From the NCBI GenBank assembly GCA_905209725.1, contig CAJLTZ010000024.1:1-29136 (forward strand): a stretch of DNA of 29,136 nucleotides. Direction: 5' to 3'. This document shows positions 1-6,591 of this stretch, piece by piece. The notes under the pieces were generated by a model. The model was given only the letters and a program-made list of their open reading frames with translations. It was not told where the DNA came from and did not search any database. Origin of the DNA: an uncultured Muribaculaceae bacterium (GTDB lineage: Bacteria; Bacteroidota; Bacteroidia; Bacteroidales; Muribaculaceae). Every line of letters starts with the position of its first letter. Within the stretch, counting starts at the first letter, position 1. Made by a program: the position numbers and the translations under genes.

Positions 1-224
1 CATACTCGCCCTTTTCTAATAGGCGACTACCTCAGCGTGTCCGCTGAACAGTTACCTAAAAGAAATGCTCTTTGGAATCAAAGGATTCTCTCCCCGTAGT
101 AAAAGAGATAGTTCCTTTTCAGCGGTGGGGCGGAAGCCGAACATAAGCAAAAGCCCAAAAATCCCAAATATCCCCGCGTACATCACTCAGCGCAAGCCAA
201 GTGTTGTGCGCGGCCTTGACCTCA
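1..224. other. Gap at left edge, no recognised gene
   Basis: No convincing gene is seen. Frame 1 of the plus strand is open from base 1 to a stop at 100-102 (33 codons), but its translation resembles no family I know and a frame this long is expected by chance. The stretch holds one copy of the dispersed 28-bp element (115-142), followed by loosely 7-9 bp periodic A/C-rich sequence around 148-178. It lies downstream of the DUF4294 gene, so it is the 3' end of the long minus-strand gene series. I see no clear terminator hairpin with a T-tract. Confidence 0.5.
115..142. repeat. Dispersed 28-bp element, copy 1
   Basis: First of three near-identical copies sharing the core GCGRTGRGGCGGAAGCCGAA (122-141 here), preceded by CTTTTC. 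It lies in the gap downstream of the DUF4294 gene. Confidence 0.75.
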
Positions 225-866
225 CTACAGCGCCCCCTGCTCGATTAGGGTCGCGATGCGCTCTATGGTGGCGTCCTCCCTGTTTTTGTTGGGGTGGAAG
301 CCGGCTCGCATGTTGATGCCGAAGAAGCGCCCGAACGTCTGCCAGAAGCCCGCGCGGAAACTCCCTAAGAATGCCTTCACAATGCTATAGCCTGTCTGGT
401 CGGTCTCCCGGTTGATGAGCTTCAGCATCACTTTTCCCTGGTTCTTCGTCATCCTCTTCACCACCGGCTTGTATTGCTCGAAAATATCCTTCTCCAGACG
501 CTTCAGATGGCGCTCACGCTCCTTCTTGTCGGGTATGGTCTGGATATACTCATACGTCTCGCAGAGCGTGGCGAAAGCCAATTTGGCATAAGGAAGCGTC
601 TTCCGCACATCCCTCACGGTGCGCCAGTAAAACTCCTCCTCCTTCTTGTTCTTGAATTTCATGGGCGGATACACATACACGTCGCGGATATATGTCAGGC
701 GGCACGTGTCGCCATATTCATCCACAAAATGCGTATATCCCTTGTATGCCTTCACCTTGAGCCGCAACTCCTGACCATCATTCTGGGCATGAAGCCCAGT
801 GGCGGCAAAAATACAAGCCGCCAGAAGAATGATTACCCTCAGGATTCCATAAGATCTTTGTCGCAT
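225..866 (-). CDS. DUF4294 family exported protein
   Basis: A 213-residue protein with an N-terminal signal peptide (about residues 1-27, hydrophobic core then Ala-Gln). The mature part carries the block typical of Bacteroidetes DUF4294 proteins: Tyr-Pro-Pro near residue 68, then FYWRTVRDV and the KTLPYAK segment (about 79-96), a charged helix with YEYI and HLKRLEKD, and the AFLGSFRAGFWQ stretch near residue 165. Length matches the family. Molecular function is unknown; a periplasmic or envelope location is inferred from the signal peptide. It overlaps the 3' end of the WbqC-like gene upstream by 28 bp, so the two are probably co-transcribed and translationally coupled. It is the last gene of the minus-strand run in this window. 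Confidence 0.85.
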   Translation of the reverse strand: MRQRSYGILRVIILLAACIFAATGLHAQNDGQELRLKVKAYKGYTHFVDEYGDTCRLTYIRDVYVYPPMKFKNKKEEEFYWRTVRDVRKTLPYAKLAFATLCETYEYIQTIPDKKERERHLKRLEKDIFEQYKPVVKRMTKNQGKVMLKLINRETDQTGYSIVKAFLGSFRAGFWQTFGRFFGINMRAGFHPNKNREDATIERIATLIEQGAL

Positions 867-1375
867 AACTCAAAAGCAAGTCTGGTCTCTTTACCAAAAC
901 GGAAAAGAGCCTCAAAAATTGAATGGTCCCAGCGTATCTTTTCCCGCATAGCCTCGGCAACAGCCTTGAAGTCGGGTTTGGAAGCCTCTGCGGGCATCGC
1001 AGCGGCCTCCAGCGTCTCATCCCATTGCAGCCATCTTTCGGCCACTCTCAGCAGCCTCTCATTGAATTCCTCAAGAGTGAGCGCCTCGAGTTCCGATTCC
1101 CGGTAGACAGCCTCTATCTCCGGCATCAGATGGATGAAATATGGAGTGCGGCCGTAGGCGGCCTGCCACGCTCCGAGATGCTCCCGGCGCCATTTGCCGT
1201 GCTCCGAAAGCATGGGCTCGGCCCCGTAACGTTTCAGCACCTGCGCTCCCCCTTCCACAGGCACTCCAAGCATCCCTCCTTCGATGCGGGTGCGGGCGAA
1301 ATCCTTCCCCCGCACTCCACTCCGCTCCACAATCCAGCGCGCACTTGGCGCAAAGGGCGTTTTCATTCTTTCCAT
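839..1375 (-). CDS. WbqC-like family protein, short N-terminus
   Basis: A 178-residue protein resembling the WbqC family, proteins of unclear biochemical role often found beside lepB in Bacteroidetes. The supporting block is LSEHGKWRREHLGAWQAAYGRTPYF (about residues 56-80, given here only as landmarks: HGKWR, AYGRTPYF), followed by an acidic helix-rich region. The usual N-terminal segment of the family, with its hydrophobic strand and tyrosine-rich motif, is missing. The frame stays open upstream inside lepB but does not encode that motif, so this is a shortened protein, not a misplaced start. Two Met candidates exist (residues 1 and 4). The start overlaps the lepB stop by 13 bp and the end overlaps the DUF4294 gene by 28 bp. 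Confidence 0.65.
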   Translation of the reverse strand: MERMKTPFAPSARWIVERSGVRGKDFARTRIEGGMLGVPVEGGAQVLKRYGAEPMLSEHGKWRREHLGAWQAAYGRTPYFIHLMPEIEAVYRESELEALTLEEFNERLLRVAERWLQWDETLEAAAMPAEASKPDFKAVAEAMREKIRWDHSIFEALFRFGKETRLAFELCDKDLMES

Positions 1376-2844
1376 TTGCCCGACGAGCGGTCGGGATTCG
1401 GATTCTTCAAGATGCGGTTCCAGCGTATCTTCCCGTCGGTGAGGCCGCGTTCCTTATCGAGCGAAACAATGATGAACACAGGTGATCCCACGATATGGTC
1501 CTCGGGCACGAAGCCCCAGTAGCGAGAGTCGGCGCTCCGGTCGCGGTTGTCGCCCATCATCCAGTAATAATCCATCTTGAATGTGTAATACTCCGTCGGC
1601 TTGCCGTTGATCAGGATGGTGTCGCCGCGACGTTCCACCTTGTTTCCCTCATAAGTGCGGATCGCACGCTCATAGATGGCGTAATTCTGAGGTGTGATAT
1701 GCAGCGTGCTGCCGCGCTTCGGAATCCAGAACTCTCCCATATTGGGACGTGTCCAGCCATACTCCGCGCTGGCGCTCGTCGGGAACATCCCGCTCAGGTC
1801 GTAATAACCGCTCTCGCTCTCCCTCACCAGCTTCCCTTTCACCTCAGGCCAAACTTCCACAGTCTTCTTCGCTGCATAGGTGAGCGGCACGTCATAGAAA
1901 AGTTCGCCGGTAAATTCATTGCGCATCGGGGTGCCACCATGGTCGTCGGCATTCACGCCAAGTTCCTGCCAGCGCTCCGGCTCGATGGCTCCCGTCACGG
2001 GGATGATATAGTTATACTGCACATTCTCCGGCTCCGCGATTGCCTTGCCGTTGATATAGATGGTGTCGCTCTTGATGCGGATACGCTCGCCGGGAAGCCC
2101 GATGGCGCGTTTCACATAATTCTCCCTGCGGTCCACAGGCCTTACCACCACCTCGCCGAACACCTCCGGATGCTGTGCGATATAGGCGCGCGGATTGCGC
2201 ACTCCCTCGCGCACGAGCTGGTCGATAATCATATAATAGTCCGGATTCTGAACCTTCAGCGTCACTGTGTCGCCCTGCGGATAATTGAAAACCACTATGT
2301 CGCCGCGCTCTATCTCTCGCACGCCCGGAAGACGGTGATAGTCAAGCTGGGGATTGTCGATGTAGCTTTTGCAGTTGAGCAGGGGAAGCGTGTGCTGTGC
2401 AAGCGGGAAATGTATCGGCGTCTGCGGCACGCGGGCTCCATAAACAGTCTTGTCCACCCAAAGCCGGTCGCCTATCAGAAGGCTCTTTTCCAGCGAACTC
2501 GATGGAATCTCATATTGTTGACCCACGAAGGCGAACACGAAGTAAATCAGCACCAGCGCATAGACAATGGCATCTACCCAGGCCATCAGCGACCGCGTGA
2601 GTCCCTTTTTCTTCTTCCACCATCCCCAGGGCACATAATTGGTGATATAGATATCGGCAATCAGCAGCCACAGAAAGAGCAGCCACGGATTCCCCATCAG
2701 CACCACCCAGAAAATGAAGACTGCCGTCACCAGACCGAATCTCACCCAGCGGGTGGGCTTCACCCTCCGGAGGCGACCCAGGAAACTATTGTCGGTATCA
2801 GTGTTTTCCTGAACGGTGGTAATTTTATTATCGTTATTTTCCAT
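1363..2844 (-). CDS. lepB: Signal peptidase I
   Basis: Cleaves signal peptides from exported proteins at the outer face of the inner membrane (peptidase family S26). The ATG at 2844 is chosen over a TTG three codons upstream; it gives 493 residues and begins one base after the dapB stop. Hydrophobic segments lie at about residues 37-68 and 88-108. The catalytic serine region is IPSSSLEKSLLIGD (about 113-127), the catalytic lysine lies in YVKRAIGLPGE (near residue 245), and the conserved C-terminal box GDNRDRSADSR is near residue 440. The protein is longer than the ~325-residue E. coli enzyme because of an insertion between the lysine box and the C-terminal box, usual for Bacteroidales. It is coupled to dapB upstream and to the WbqC-like gene downstream. 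Confidence 0.93.
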   Translation of the reverse strand: MENNDNKITTVQENTDTDNSFLGRLRRVKPTRWVRFGLVTAVFIFWVVLMGNPWLLFLWLLIADIYITNYVPWGWWKKKKGLTRSLMAWVDAIVYALVLIYFVFAFVGQQYEIPSSSLEKSLLIGDRLWVDKTVYGARVPQTPIHFPLAQHTLPLLNCKSYIDNPQLDYHRLPGVREIERGDIVVFNYPQGDTVTLKVQNPDYYMIIDQLVREGVRNPRAYIAQHPEVFGEVVVRPVDRRENYVKRAIGLPGERIRIKSDTIYINGKAIAEPENVQYNYIIPVTGAIEPERWQELGVNADDHGGTPMRNEFTGELFYDVPLTYAAKKTVEVWPEVKGKLVRESESGYYDLSGMFPTSASAEYGWTRPNMGEFWIPKRGSTLHITPQNYAIYERAIRTYEGNKVERRGDTILINGKPTEYYTFKMDYYWMMGDNRDRSADSRYWGFVPEDHIVGSPVFIIVSLDKERGLTDGKIRWNRILKNPNPDRSSGKWKE

Positions 2845-2845
2845 T

Positions 2846-3574
2846 TCAGTCAAATTGAATCACTTCCGAGAAGTCATGGCAACCCTTCTTGCCGGCGAGG
2901 AATTCGGCGGCCACCACGGCACCTAAGGCAAAACCCTCACGGCTCTTTGCGGAGTGCGTGATGGTGATGGCGTCCACATTGCTGTCCCATTGAATCGTAT
3001 GGATTCCGGGCACTTCCCCGCGGCGCACATGCTCCACGGGAAGAATGTCGTCGGGCACGCTCTCCCCCTTCCCGCGCTCCTGCCAGCCGTCATAGCGCGT
3101 GCTGGCGGCCACAAGGTCATTGGCCAGAGTCACCGCCGTGCCCGACGGATGGTCGAGTTTGTGAATATGATGAGTTTCCTCCAGACAAGCCGAATATTGC
3201 GGCTGCGAGTTCATCATGCGTGTCAGGCACTCGTTGAGACGACGGAAAAGAGCCACCCCGATTGAATAATTCGACGACCACATGAATGCCCCGCCTAAGC
3301 GTTCGCATTCCTGGCGGACATCCTCCATGGCATCGGTCCAGCCCGTGGTGCCGCTCACCACCGGGACGCCTGCCTCCAGGCAGCGGCGAACATTCCCCTC
3401 GGCCGTGGCCGGAGTGGTGAATTCTATCGCCACATCGCTCCCCTTGAAAGCCTCGCTGTCGAAGGCTTCCTGATTCTCTATATCTATGCGGCACACCACA
3501 TCATGGCCGCGCCCCTGCGCGATGCGCTCGATGATGTGCCCCATCTTCCCATAGCCTATTAATGTTATCTTCAT
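2846..3574 (-). CDS. dapB: 4-hydroxy-tetrahydrodipicolinate reductase
   Basis: Catalyses the NAD(P)H-dependent reduction step towards tetrahydrodipicolinate in lysine and meso-diaminopimelate synthesis, in the cytoplasm. The 242-residue protein has the dinucleotide-binding loop GYGKMG at residues 7-12, EFTTPATA and GTTGW in the cofactor half, SSNYSIGV before the substrate domain, and the active-site region with paired histidines and a lysine (ETHHIHKLDHPSGTA, near residues 133-147). Length is normal for the short Bacteroidetes form. The product supplies meso-DAP, which the MurE in this same window is predicted to use. A single base separates its stop from the lepB ATG, and it begins 9 bp after the preceding PCMD gene. 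Confidence 0.95.
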   Translation of the reverse strand: MKITLIGYGKMGHIIERIAQGRGHDVVCRIDIENQEAFDSEAFKGSDVAIEFTTPATAEGNVRRCLEAGVPVVSGTTGWTDAMEDVRQECERLGGAFMWSSNYSIGVALFRRLNECLTRMMNSQPQYSACLEETHHIHKLDHPSGTAVTLANDLVAASTRYDGWQERGKGESVPDDILPVEHVRRGEVPGIHTIQWDSNVDAITITHSAKSREGFALGAVVAAEFLAGKKGCHDFSEVIQFD

Positions 3575-3583
3575 CTTACTTAA

Positions 3584-4546
3584 CTAAAATCCAAAGGCCA
3601 CATTGTCCACATAGAGTGAAAGACCCTCTGTGCCGATAAAGGGTTCGCCGCAACTGCTGGAGCACATCACGAGAACATGTGTAGGTGTTTCATTGGCATC
3701 GGCCCAGCCCTCTTCCTGCACGGGAACTAATTTCCCTTTCGAATTATATGCATGATAGGCTTTGGCGCCGTTGAGCAGACCCATATAAGGCTTGTAATAT
3801 GCCGTGCGGGTGATATCGCCGTAATGGATGGGGATGGCGTGTCCGCGTGTCAGAGGTATCGTGCGGCTGTAGCGTTCGCGGCCAGTGCCTACGCGCAGCG
3901 CGTGGATGTTGCCCTTGGCGTCTTCCCAGCGCTTTTGCAGAAGCACATATACCTCGGCCTTGTCGCGGCCCTGAAGTGTCTTCTTGCTGCTGAAGCCTGT
4001 AGATTTCACACGTGTGTTGGTAGCCGGCATGTCCACCTTATAGTCCAACACAAGTGCCTTGGGACGCTTCGTGTAGGGGATGCCCATCTCCATCTTGCCG
4101 AAAGCATTCTTCGTGGAGGATATCGGCTCGCGCACCTTCCCCAAGAAGATTGTGCCCGCCACCATTACATCCATATTGATGATGCCCAGCACCTTAACAT
4201 GCTCCATCTTGGCCGTCATCTTGGCCATAATGTTGCCGTTCACCTTCACGGGCTCTACCGTGTTGGATGCCTTGACAATGCCCGAAACCTTCGCATAGAC
4301 ATTGCTCGATGCCCAGGGGGAGTCCCCCTTGTTACTGTAGGCGATATTGCCGTTGATTCGCTGTGTCGGTCCCACGGCATATACTATCTTCTTGTTGCCT
4401 CCCAGCACCTTCGACTCCGTGATTTCGCGGGTCACCCACTGCGAGAAGTCGCCATATTTGATTTTCTCAAGCCTGTATCCGTAGCCCGGAAGAACGGCAA
4501 GAGCCAGCGCTAGTCCAAGCGCCATCTTTCTTAACTGCACTTTCAT
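3584..4546 (-). CDS. PCMD-domain exported protein
   Basis: A 320-residue exported protein resembling the PCMD (putative carbohydrate metabolism domain) family found widely in Bacteroidales. An N-terminal signal peptide (about residues 1-23) is followed by beta-rich sequence with the features I associate with the family: the WGxSNVYA-like segment, KVLGIINMDVMVAGTIFLG, an MGIPYTKRPKAL-then-DYKVD strand, and a C-terminal YVDNVAF ending. Ligand and role are unknown; surface glycan binding is only a family-level guess. A strong promoter match ends four bases before the annotated ATG, so Met8 (4525) may be the true start; it still leaves a hydrophobic signal sequence. No lipobox cysteine is seen. 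It may begin a separate transcript leading into dapB. Confidence 0.7.
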   Translation of the reverse strand: MKVQLRKMALGLALALAVLPGYGYRLEKIKYGDFSQWVTREITESKVLGGNKKIVYAVGPTQRINGNIAYSNKGDSPWASSNVYAKVSGIVKASNTVEPVKVNGNIMAKMTAKMEHVKVLGIINMDVMVAGTIFLGKVREPISSTKNAFGKMEMGIPYTKRPKALVLDYKVDMPATNTRVKSTGFSSKKTLQGRDKAEVYVLLQKRWEDAKGNIHALRVGTGRERYSRTIPLTRGHAIPIHYGDITRTAYYKPYMGLLNGAKAYHAYNSKGKLVPVQEEGWADANETPTHVLVMCSSSCGEPFIGTEGLSLYVDNVAFGF

Positions 4547-4550
4547 GCAG

Positions 4551-4581
4551 CAAAATTACTCATTTAATCCCATTCCGCCAA
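4551..4581 (-). promoter_or_regulatory. Predicted promoter of the PCMD gene
   Basis: On the minus strand, CTTG (TTG at 4579-4581) is followed after 20 bp by TAATTTTG (4551-4558). This is a full match to the Bacteroidetes -7 consensus TAnnTTTG with a near-match to the -33 TTTG at the usual spacing. It is the best promoter match inside the gene run. The expected transcript start falls on or just after the annotated ATG at 4546, which argues for a leaderless message or for use of Met8. Confidence 0.6.
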
Positions 4582-4629
4582 GTATCAGGCCCTAATAGCC
4601 CAATCTTGCACCTTTCTTACGAGCAAACC

Positions 4630-5100
4630 TTAGCGTTTCATCGAGTTGATTACGCTCTTTGTGAGCTCCTCCTTACCCGGTTCGGCCATGATCACCATCG
4701 TCAGTTCGTTGTCGTTGGTCGGCAGGATAAGGATGGTGACATCCATTCCTTCCGAATAGCCGGTGGCCTTTGCCCCTTTGGCACCATCCACATTGATCTT
4801 CTCCACCTTGGCATCGCGCAGATGGAAATCGGCAGCCGACCGCTGACACATCTCGAACGCACGCTTCTGATTGCTGCCGCGCACCGACTGATTAACCATC
4901 GAGATGCCGAATTTCATATTCGGGTAGGTCACAGTCATCCTGGAGTCTTTCTGCACCATGGCGCCGGCAGGCACCTGGAATTCAAAACCTGCGTATTCAA
5001 GTGTCAGAGGAGATAGTCCCTCCAGTTCAGTGGTCTGTGCCTGTGCGAAGCATGCCGTCAGCATAATGGCCACGCAAGAAAGGATGGTCTTGATCTTCAT
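4630..5100 (-). CDS. Small exported protein of unknown function
   Basis: I do not recognise this family. From the ATG at 5100 the protein has 156 residues and begins with a clear signal peptide (Lys-rich start, hydrophobic core, then AQA at about residue 21). The frame extends upstream to a TTG at 5133, but those codons are encoded by 7-bp repeat sequence, so 5100 is preferred. The mature part is small, with alternating hydrophobic strands (LTLEYAGFEFQVP, MTVTYPNMKFGISMV, DVTILILPTNDNELTMVIMAE) and a helix ending in SVINSMKR, suggesting a compact alpha/beta or beta-sandwich fold in the periplasm. It lies between the tatD-like gene and the PCMD gene. A disrupted or regulated envelope role cannot be judged from sequence. 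Confidence 0.7.
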   Translation of the reverse strand: MKIKTILSCVAIMLTACFAQAQTTELEGLSPLTLEYAGFEFQVPAGAMVQKDSRMTVTYPNMKFGISMVNQSVRGSNQKRAFEMCQRSAADFHLRDAKVEKINVDGAKGAKATGYSEGMDVTILILPTNDNELTMVIMAEPGKEELTKSVINSMKR

Positions 5101-5124
5101 ATCTGTAGTGGTTATAGTGTAAAT

Positions 5125-5173
5125 TATCTTCAAAATTCAAAATTCTCCAACTCCCATTCAAAATTCAAAATTA
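5125..5173 (-). repeat. Heptad repeat block, tatD / exported-protein gap
   Basis: Seven 7-bp units in unbroken phase. On the mRNA strand, four read GAATTTT or TAATTTT and the others are variants (GAAGATA, AGTTGGA, GAATGGG). The block fills the gap and runs into the tatD-like gene, whose last codons and TGA stop (5158-5160) lie inside it. Confidence 0.85.
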
Positions 5174-5841
5174 AGAAAACTTGCTGCATTTCGTCGCAAG
5201 GTTTCCTCCATCTCCTCGCCGCGGGCGGCCGAGATGCGGGCGATTACTGTCTTGATTTCCACATCGCTCTCATCCGTTTCCGCAAGGATGCGGTCGGCCG
5301 TAACAGCCCTTACAGCCTCTTCGTTGAATTCCGGCCCGAAAGATATGTAGCAGCCTGCCCGAAGCAGCATCTGCGCGGTGGCGGCATTGCGGCGGAAACC
5401 ATGTATCGCCCAGTTCTGACGCGGCTTCAGGTCACGGCGGGCTCCGGCGATGATGTCATGTGCCTTCACATCGTGGATCACAATCGGTTTGCCGAGCCGT
5501 TCCGACAATTCCACATGCCGTTTGAATAAAAGCAACTGCTTATAAAGAGGCCCTCCTTGCGGCCCGAGGTCCACGCCGCATTCCCCGATAGCCACCACAT
5601 CCGGCCGAACGGCTATCTCTTCCAGTTCTTCCCAGAGCGTGTCAGGTGCTTCGGCGTTCACTGCGTGCCAGAGATGAATCCCCGCGCTATAAAGCTGCTC
5701 CTCCACGGGCTCAAACCGGTCGCGCCCTATGCAGATGCCTATCACCGCCTCCGGATGAAGCACCTGTTCCTCCCCCGCCTTCAGATGTCGGTGGATATCC
5801 AATATTCGGTCGTTCATATTCCCATTATTATTATCCATCAT
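5158..5841 (-). CDS. TatD-family metal-dependent hydrolase
   Basis: A 227-residue member of the TatD amidohydrolase/DNase family. The metal-ligand pattern is visible: DIHRH near residue 15 (the HxH pair), Glu in AIGECGVDLG (about 80), His in PIVIHDVKAH (about 122), His in AIHGFRR (about 144), and Asp in LAETDESD (near 192). The protein is shorter than the 255-265 residues common for TatD nucleases and the GEIGLD motif has become GECGVDL, so it belongs to a divergent branch common in Bacteroidales; the substrate is unknown. The start has tandem ATGs (Met1, Met2) and a third Met at residue 9. The C-terminus Leu-Asn-Phe-Glu-Phe and its stop are encoded by the heptad repeat. It follows yidD after 46 bp. 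Confidence 0.85.
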   Translation of the reverse strand: MMDNNNGNMNDRILDIHRHLKAGEEQVLHPEAVIGICIGRDRFEPVEEQLYSAGIHLWHAVNAEAPDTLWEELEEIAVRPDVVAIGECGVDLGPQGGPLYKQLLLFKRHVELSERLGKPIVIHDVKAHDIIAGARRDLKPRQNWAIHGFRRNAATAQMLLRAGCYISFGPEFNEEAVRAVTADRILAETDESDVEIKTVIARISAARGEEMEETLRRNAASFLNFEF

Positions 5842-5887
5842 TATAATAACGCAATTCTATCCCTTTCCTGTTCTCCCACATAAAAAA

Positions 5888-6118
5888 TTAAGGCACCGGG
5901 TCATATCCGCTGCCTCCCCACGGATGGCAGCGCCCAATCCGTTTCGCCGCAAGCCAGCTCCCCTTTATCGCCCCATATTTCTCTATCGCCTCCACTGCAT
6001 ACTGGCTGCACGTAGGAGTGTATCGGCAACTCGGCGGCAGCATTGGTGAAATCGCCCCTTGATAAAACCGTACAGGCAGCAGCGCAAGTCGCCGTCCAAG
6101 ACTCATCGGCTTCTTCAT
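5888..6118 (-). CDS. yidD: Membrane protein insertion efficiency factor
   Basis: A 76-residue basic protein matching YidD, which helps YidC insert proteins into the inner membrane. The family landmarks are FYQGAISPMLPPSCRYTPTCS with its paired cysteines (about residues 18-38), YAVEAIEKYGAIKG, and a C-terminal RCHPWGGSGYDPVP. Length is typical. The ATG overlaps the rnpA stop by 4 bp (ATGA), the classic arrangement for rnpA-yidD, and indicates translational coupling. The usual following yidC and mnmE are not nearby; instead the TatD-like gene follows, as in other Bacteroidales. Confidence 0.95.
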   Translation of the reverse strand: MKKPMSLGRRLALLPVRFYQGAISPMLPPSCRYTPTCSQYAVEAIEKYGAIKGSWLAAKRIGRCHPWGGSGYDPVP

Positions 6119-6552
6119 TTCCTCCCTCCTATCTCGGCAGCCACTTTCCCCAATAAGCGCAGCATCTTGCGCTCAATAAGCTCATAATCCGTATTTTCAG
6201 TATGGATATATACAAAAGCCAGCTGCAGTGTGCCAATCTCCGGGTCGTTTTCAGCCATCTCCTTAAGCGGCAGGCGATTGAGCCGATAAGCCTCCCGGAT
6301 CCTGCGGCGAAGAAGCACGCGGTCCACTGCGTGCCGCCGCTTCCGCTTCGGCACCGTGACCATCATCTGCAACTTGCCGATACCCTCCGGAACTTCGTGT
6401 CGGTAGCATCCCGCCAGTTCTTCCGGCGTAAGTTTCCGCCACACAAGCCGCAATGGAAAATCATAAACCGATTTCCCCTTGCTGAATATCGTCTGCACTA
6501 GATTCTTATGGTGCAATCGTTCGCTCTTCTTAAATTTCAGACTCTTACTCAA
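6115..6552 (-). CDS. rnpA: Ribonuclease P protein component
   Basis: Protein subunit of RNase P, which removes 5' leaders from tRNA precursors. The 145-residue basic protein has the KSERLHHKNLV start region, the VTVPKRKRRHAV strand, and the RNA-binding helix RVLLRRRIREAYRLNR (about residues 77-92). The Asn of the usual RNR signature is Val here. The only reasonable start is TTG at 6552 (or the ATT just before it): an in-frame TGA lies two codons upstream and no ATG occurs until past residue 60. That TTG is part of the last unit of the heptad repeat block between queG and rnpA. It overlaps yidD by 4 bp. rpmH, the common neighbour, is absent. Confidence 0.93.
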   Translation of the reverse strand: MSKSLKFKKSERLHHKNLVQTIFSKGKSVYDFPLRLVWRKLTPEELAGCYRHEVPEGIGKLQMMVTVPKRKRRHAVDRVLLRRRIREAYRLNRLPLKEMAENDPEIGTLQLAFVYIHTENTDYELIERKMLRLLGKVAAEIGGRK

Positions 6553-6591
6553 AATTCAATTTCAAAATTCAAAATTCAAAATTCAAAATTA
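6551..6591 (-). repeat. Heptad repeat block, queG / rnpA gap
   Basis: Six units of GAATTTT or TAATTTT on the mRNA strand, five of 7 bp and one of 6 bp. The queG stop TGA (6576-6578) and the rnpA TTG start (6550-6552) both lie within the block, so it spans the whole gap. Confidence 0.9.

Noticed and set aside
1..99. Open frame at the left edge, plus strand
   Set aside because: 33 codons ending at a stop with no recognisable domain; a length expected by chance.
190..215. Imperfect hairpin after the DUF4294 gene
   Set aside because: The stem has mismatches and no T-tract on the minus strand, so it is not called as a terminator.
1495..2961. 488-codon plus-strand open frame opposite lepB
   Set aside because: Antisense to lepB, whose catalytic motifs are all present; the translation is rich in His, Arg and Leu, as expected for a shadow frame.
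3752..4513. 253-codon plus-strand open frame opposite the PCMD gene
   Set aside because: Antisense to a gene with signal peptide and family motifs; no promoter or recognisable domain.
5101..5133. TTG start giving an 11-residue longer exported protein
   Set aside because: The extra residues are encoded by heptad repeat sequence and would sit before a normal signal peptide; the ATG at 5100 is better.
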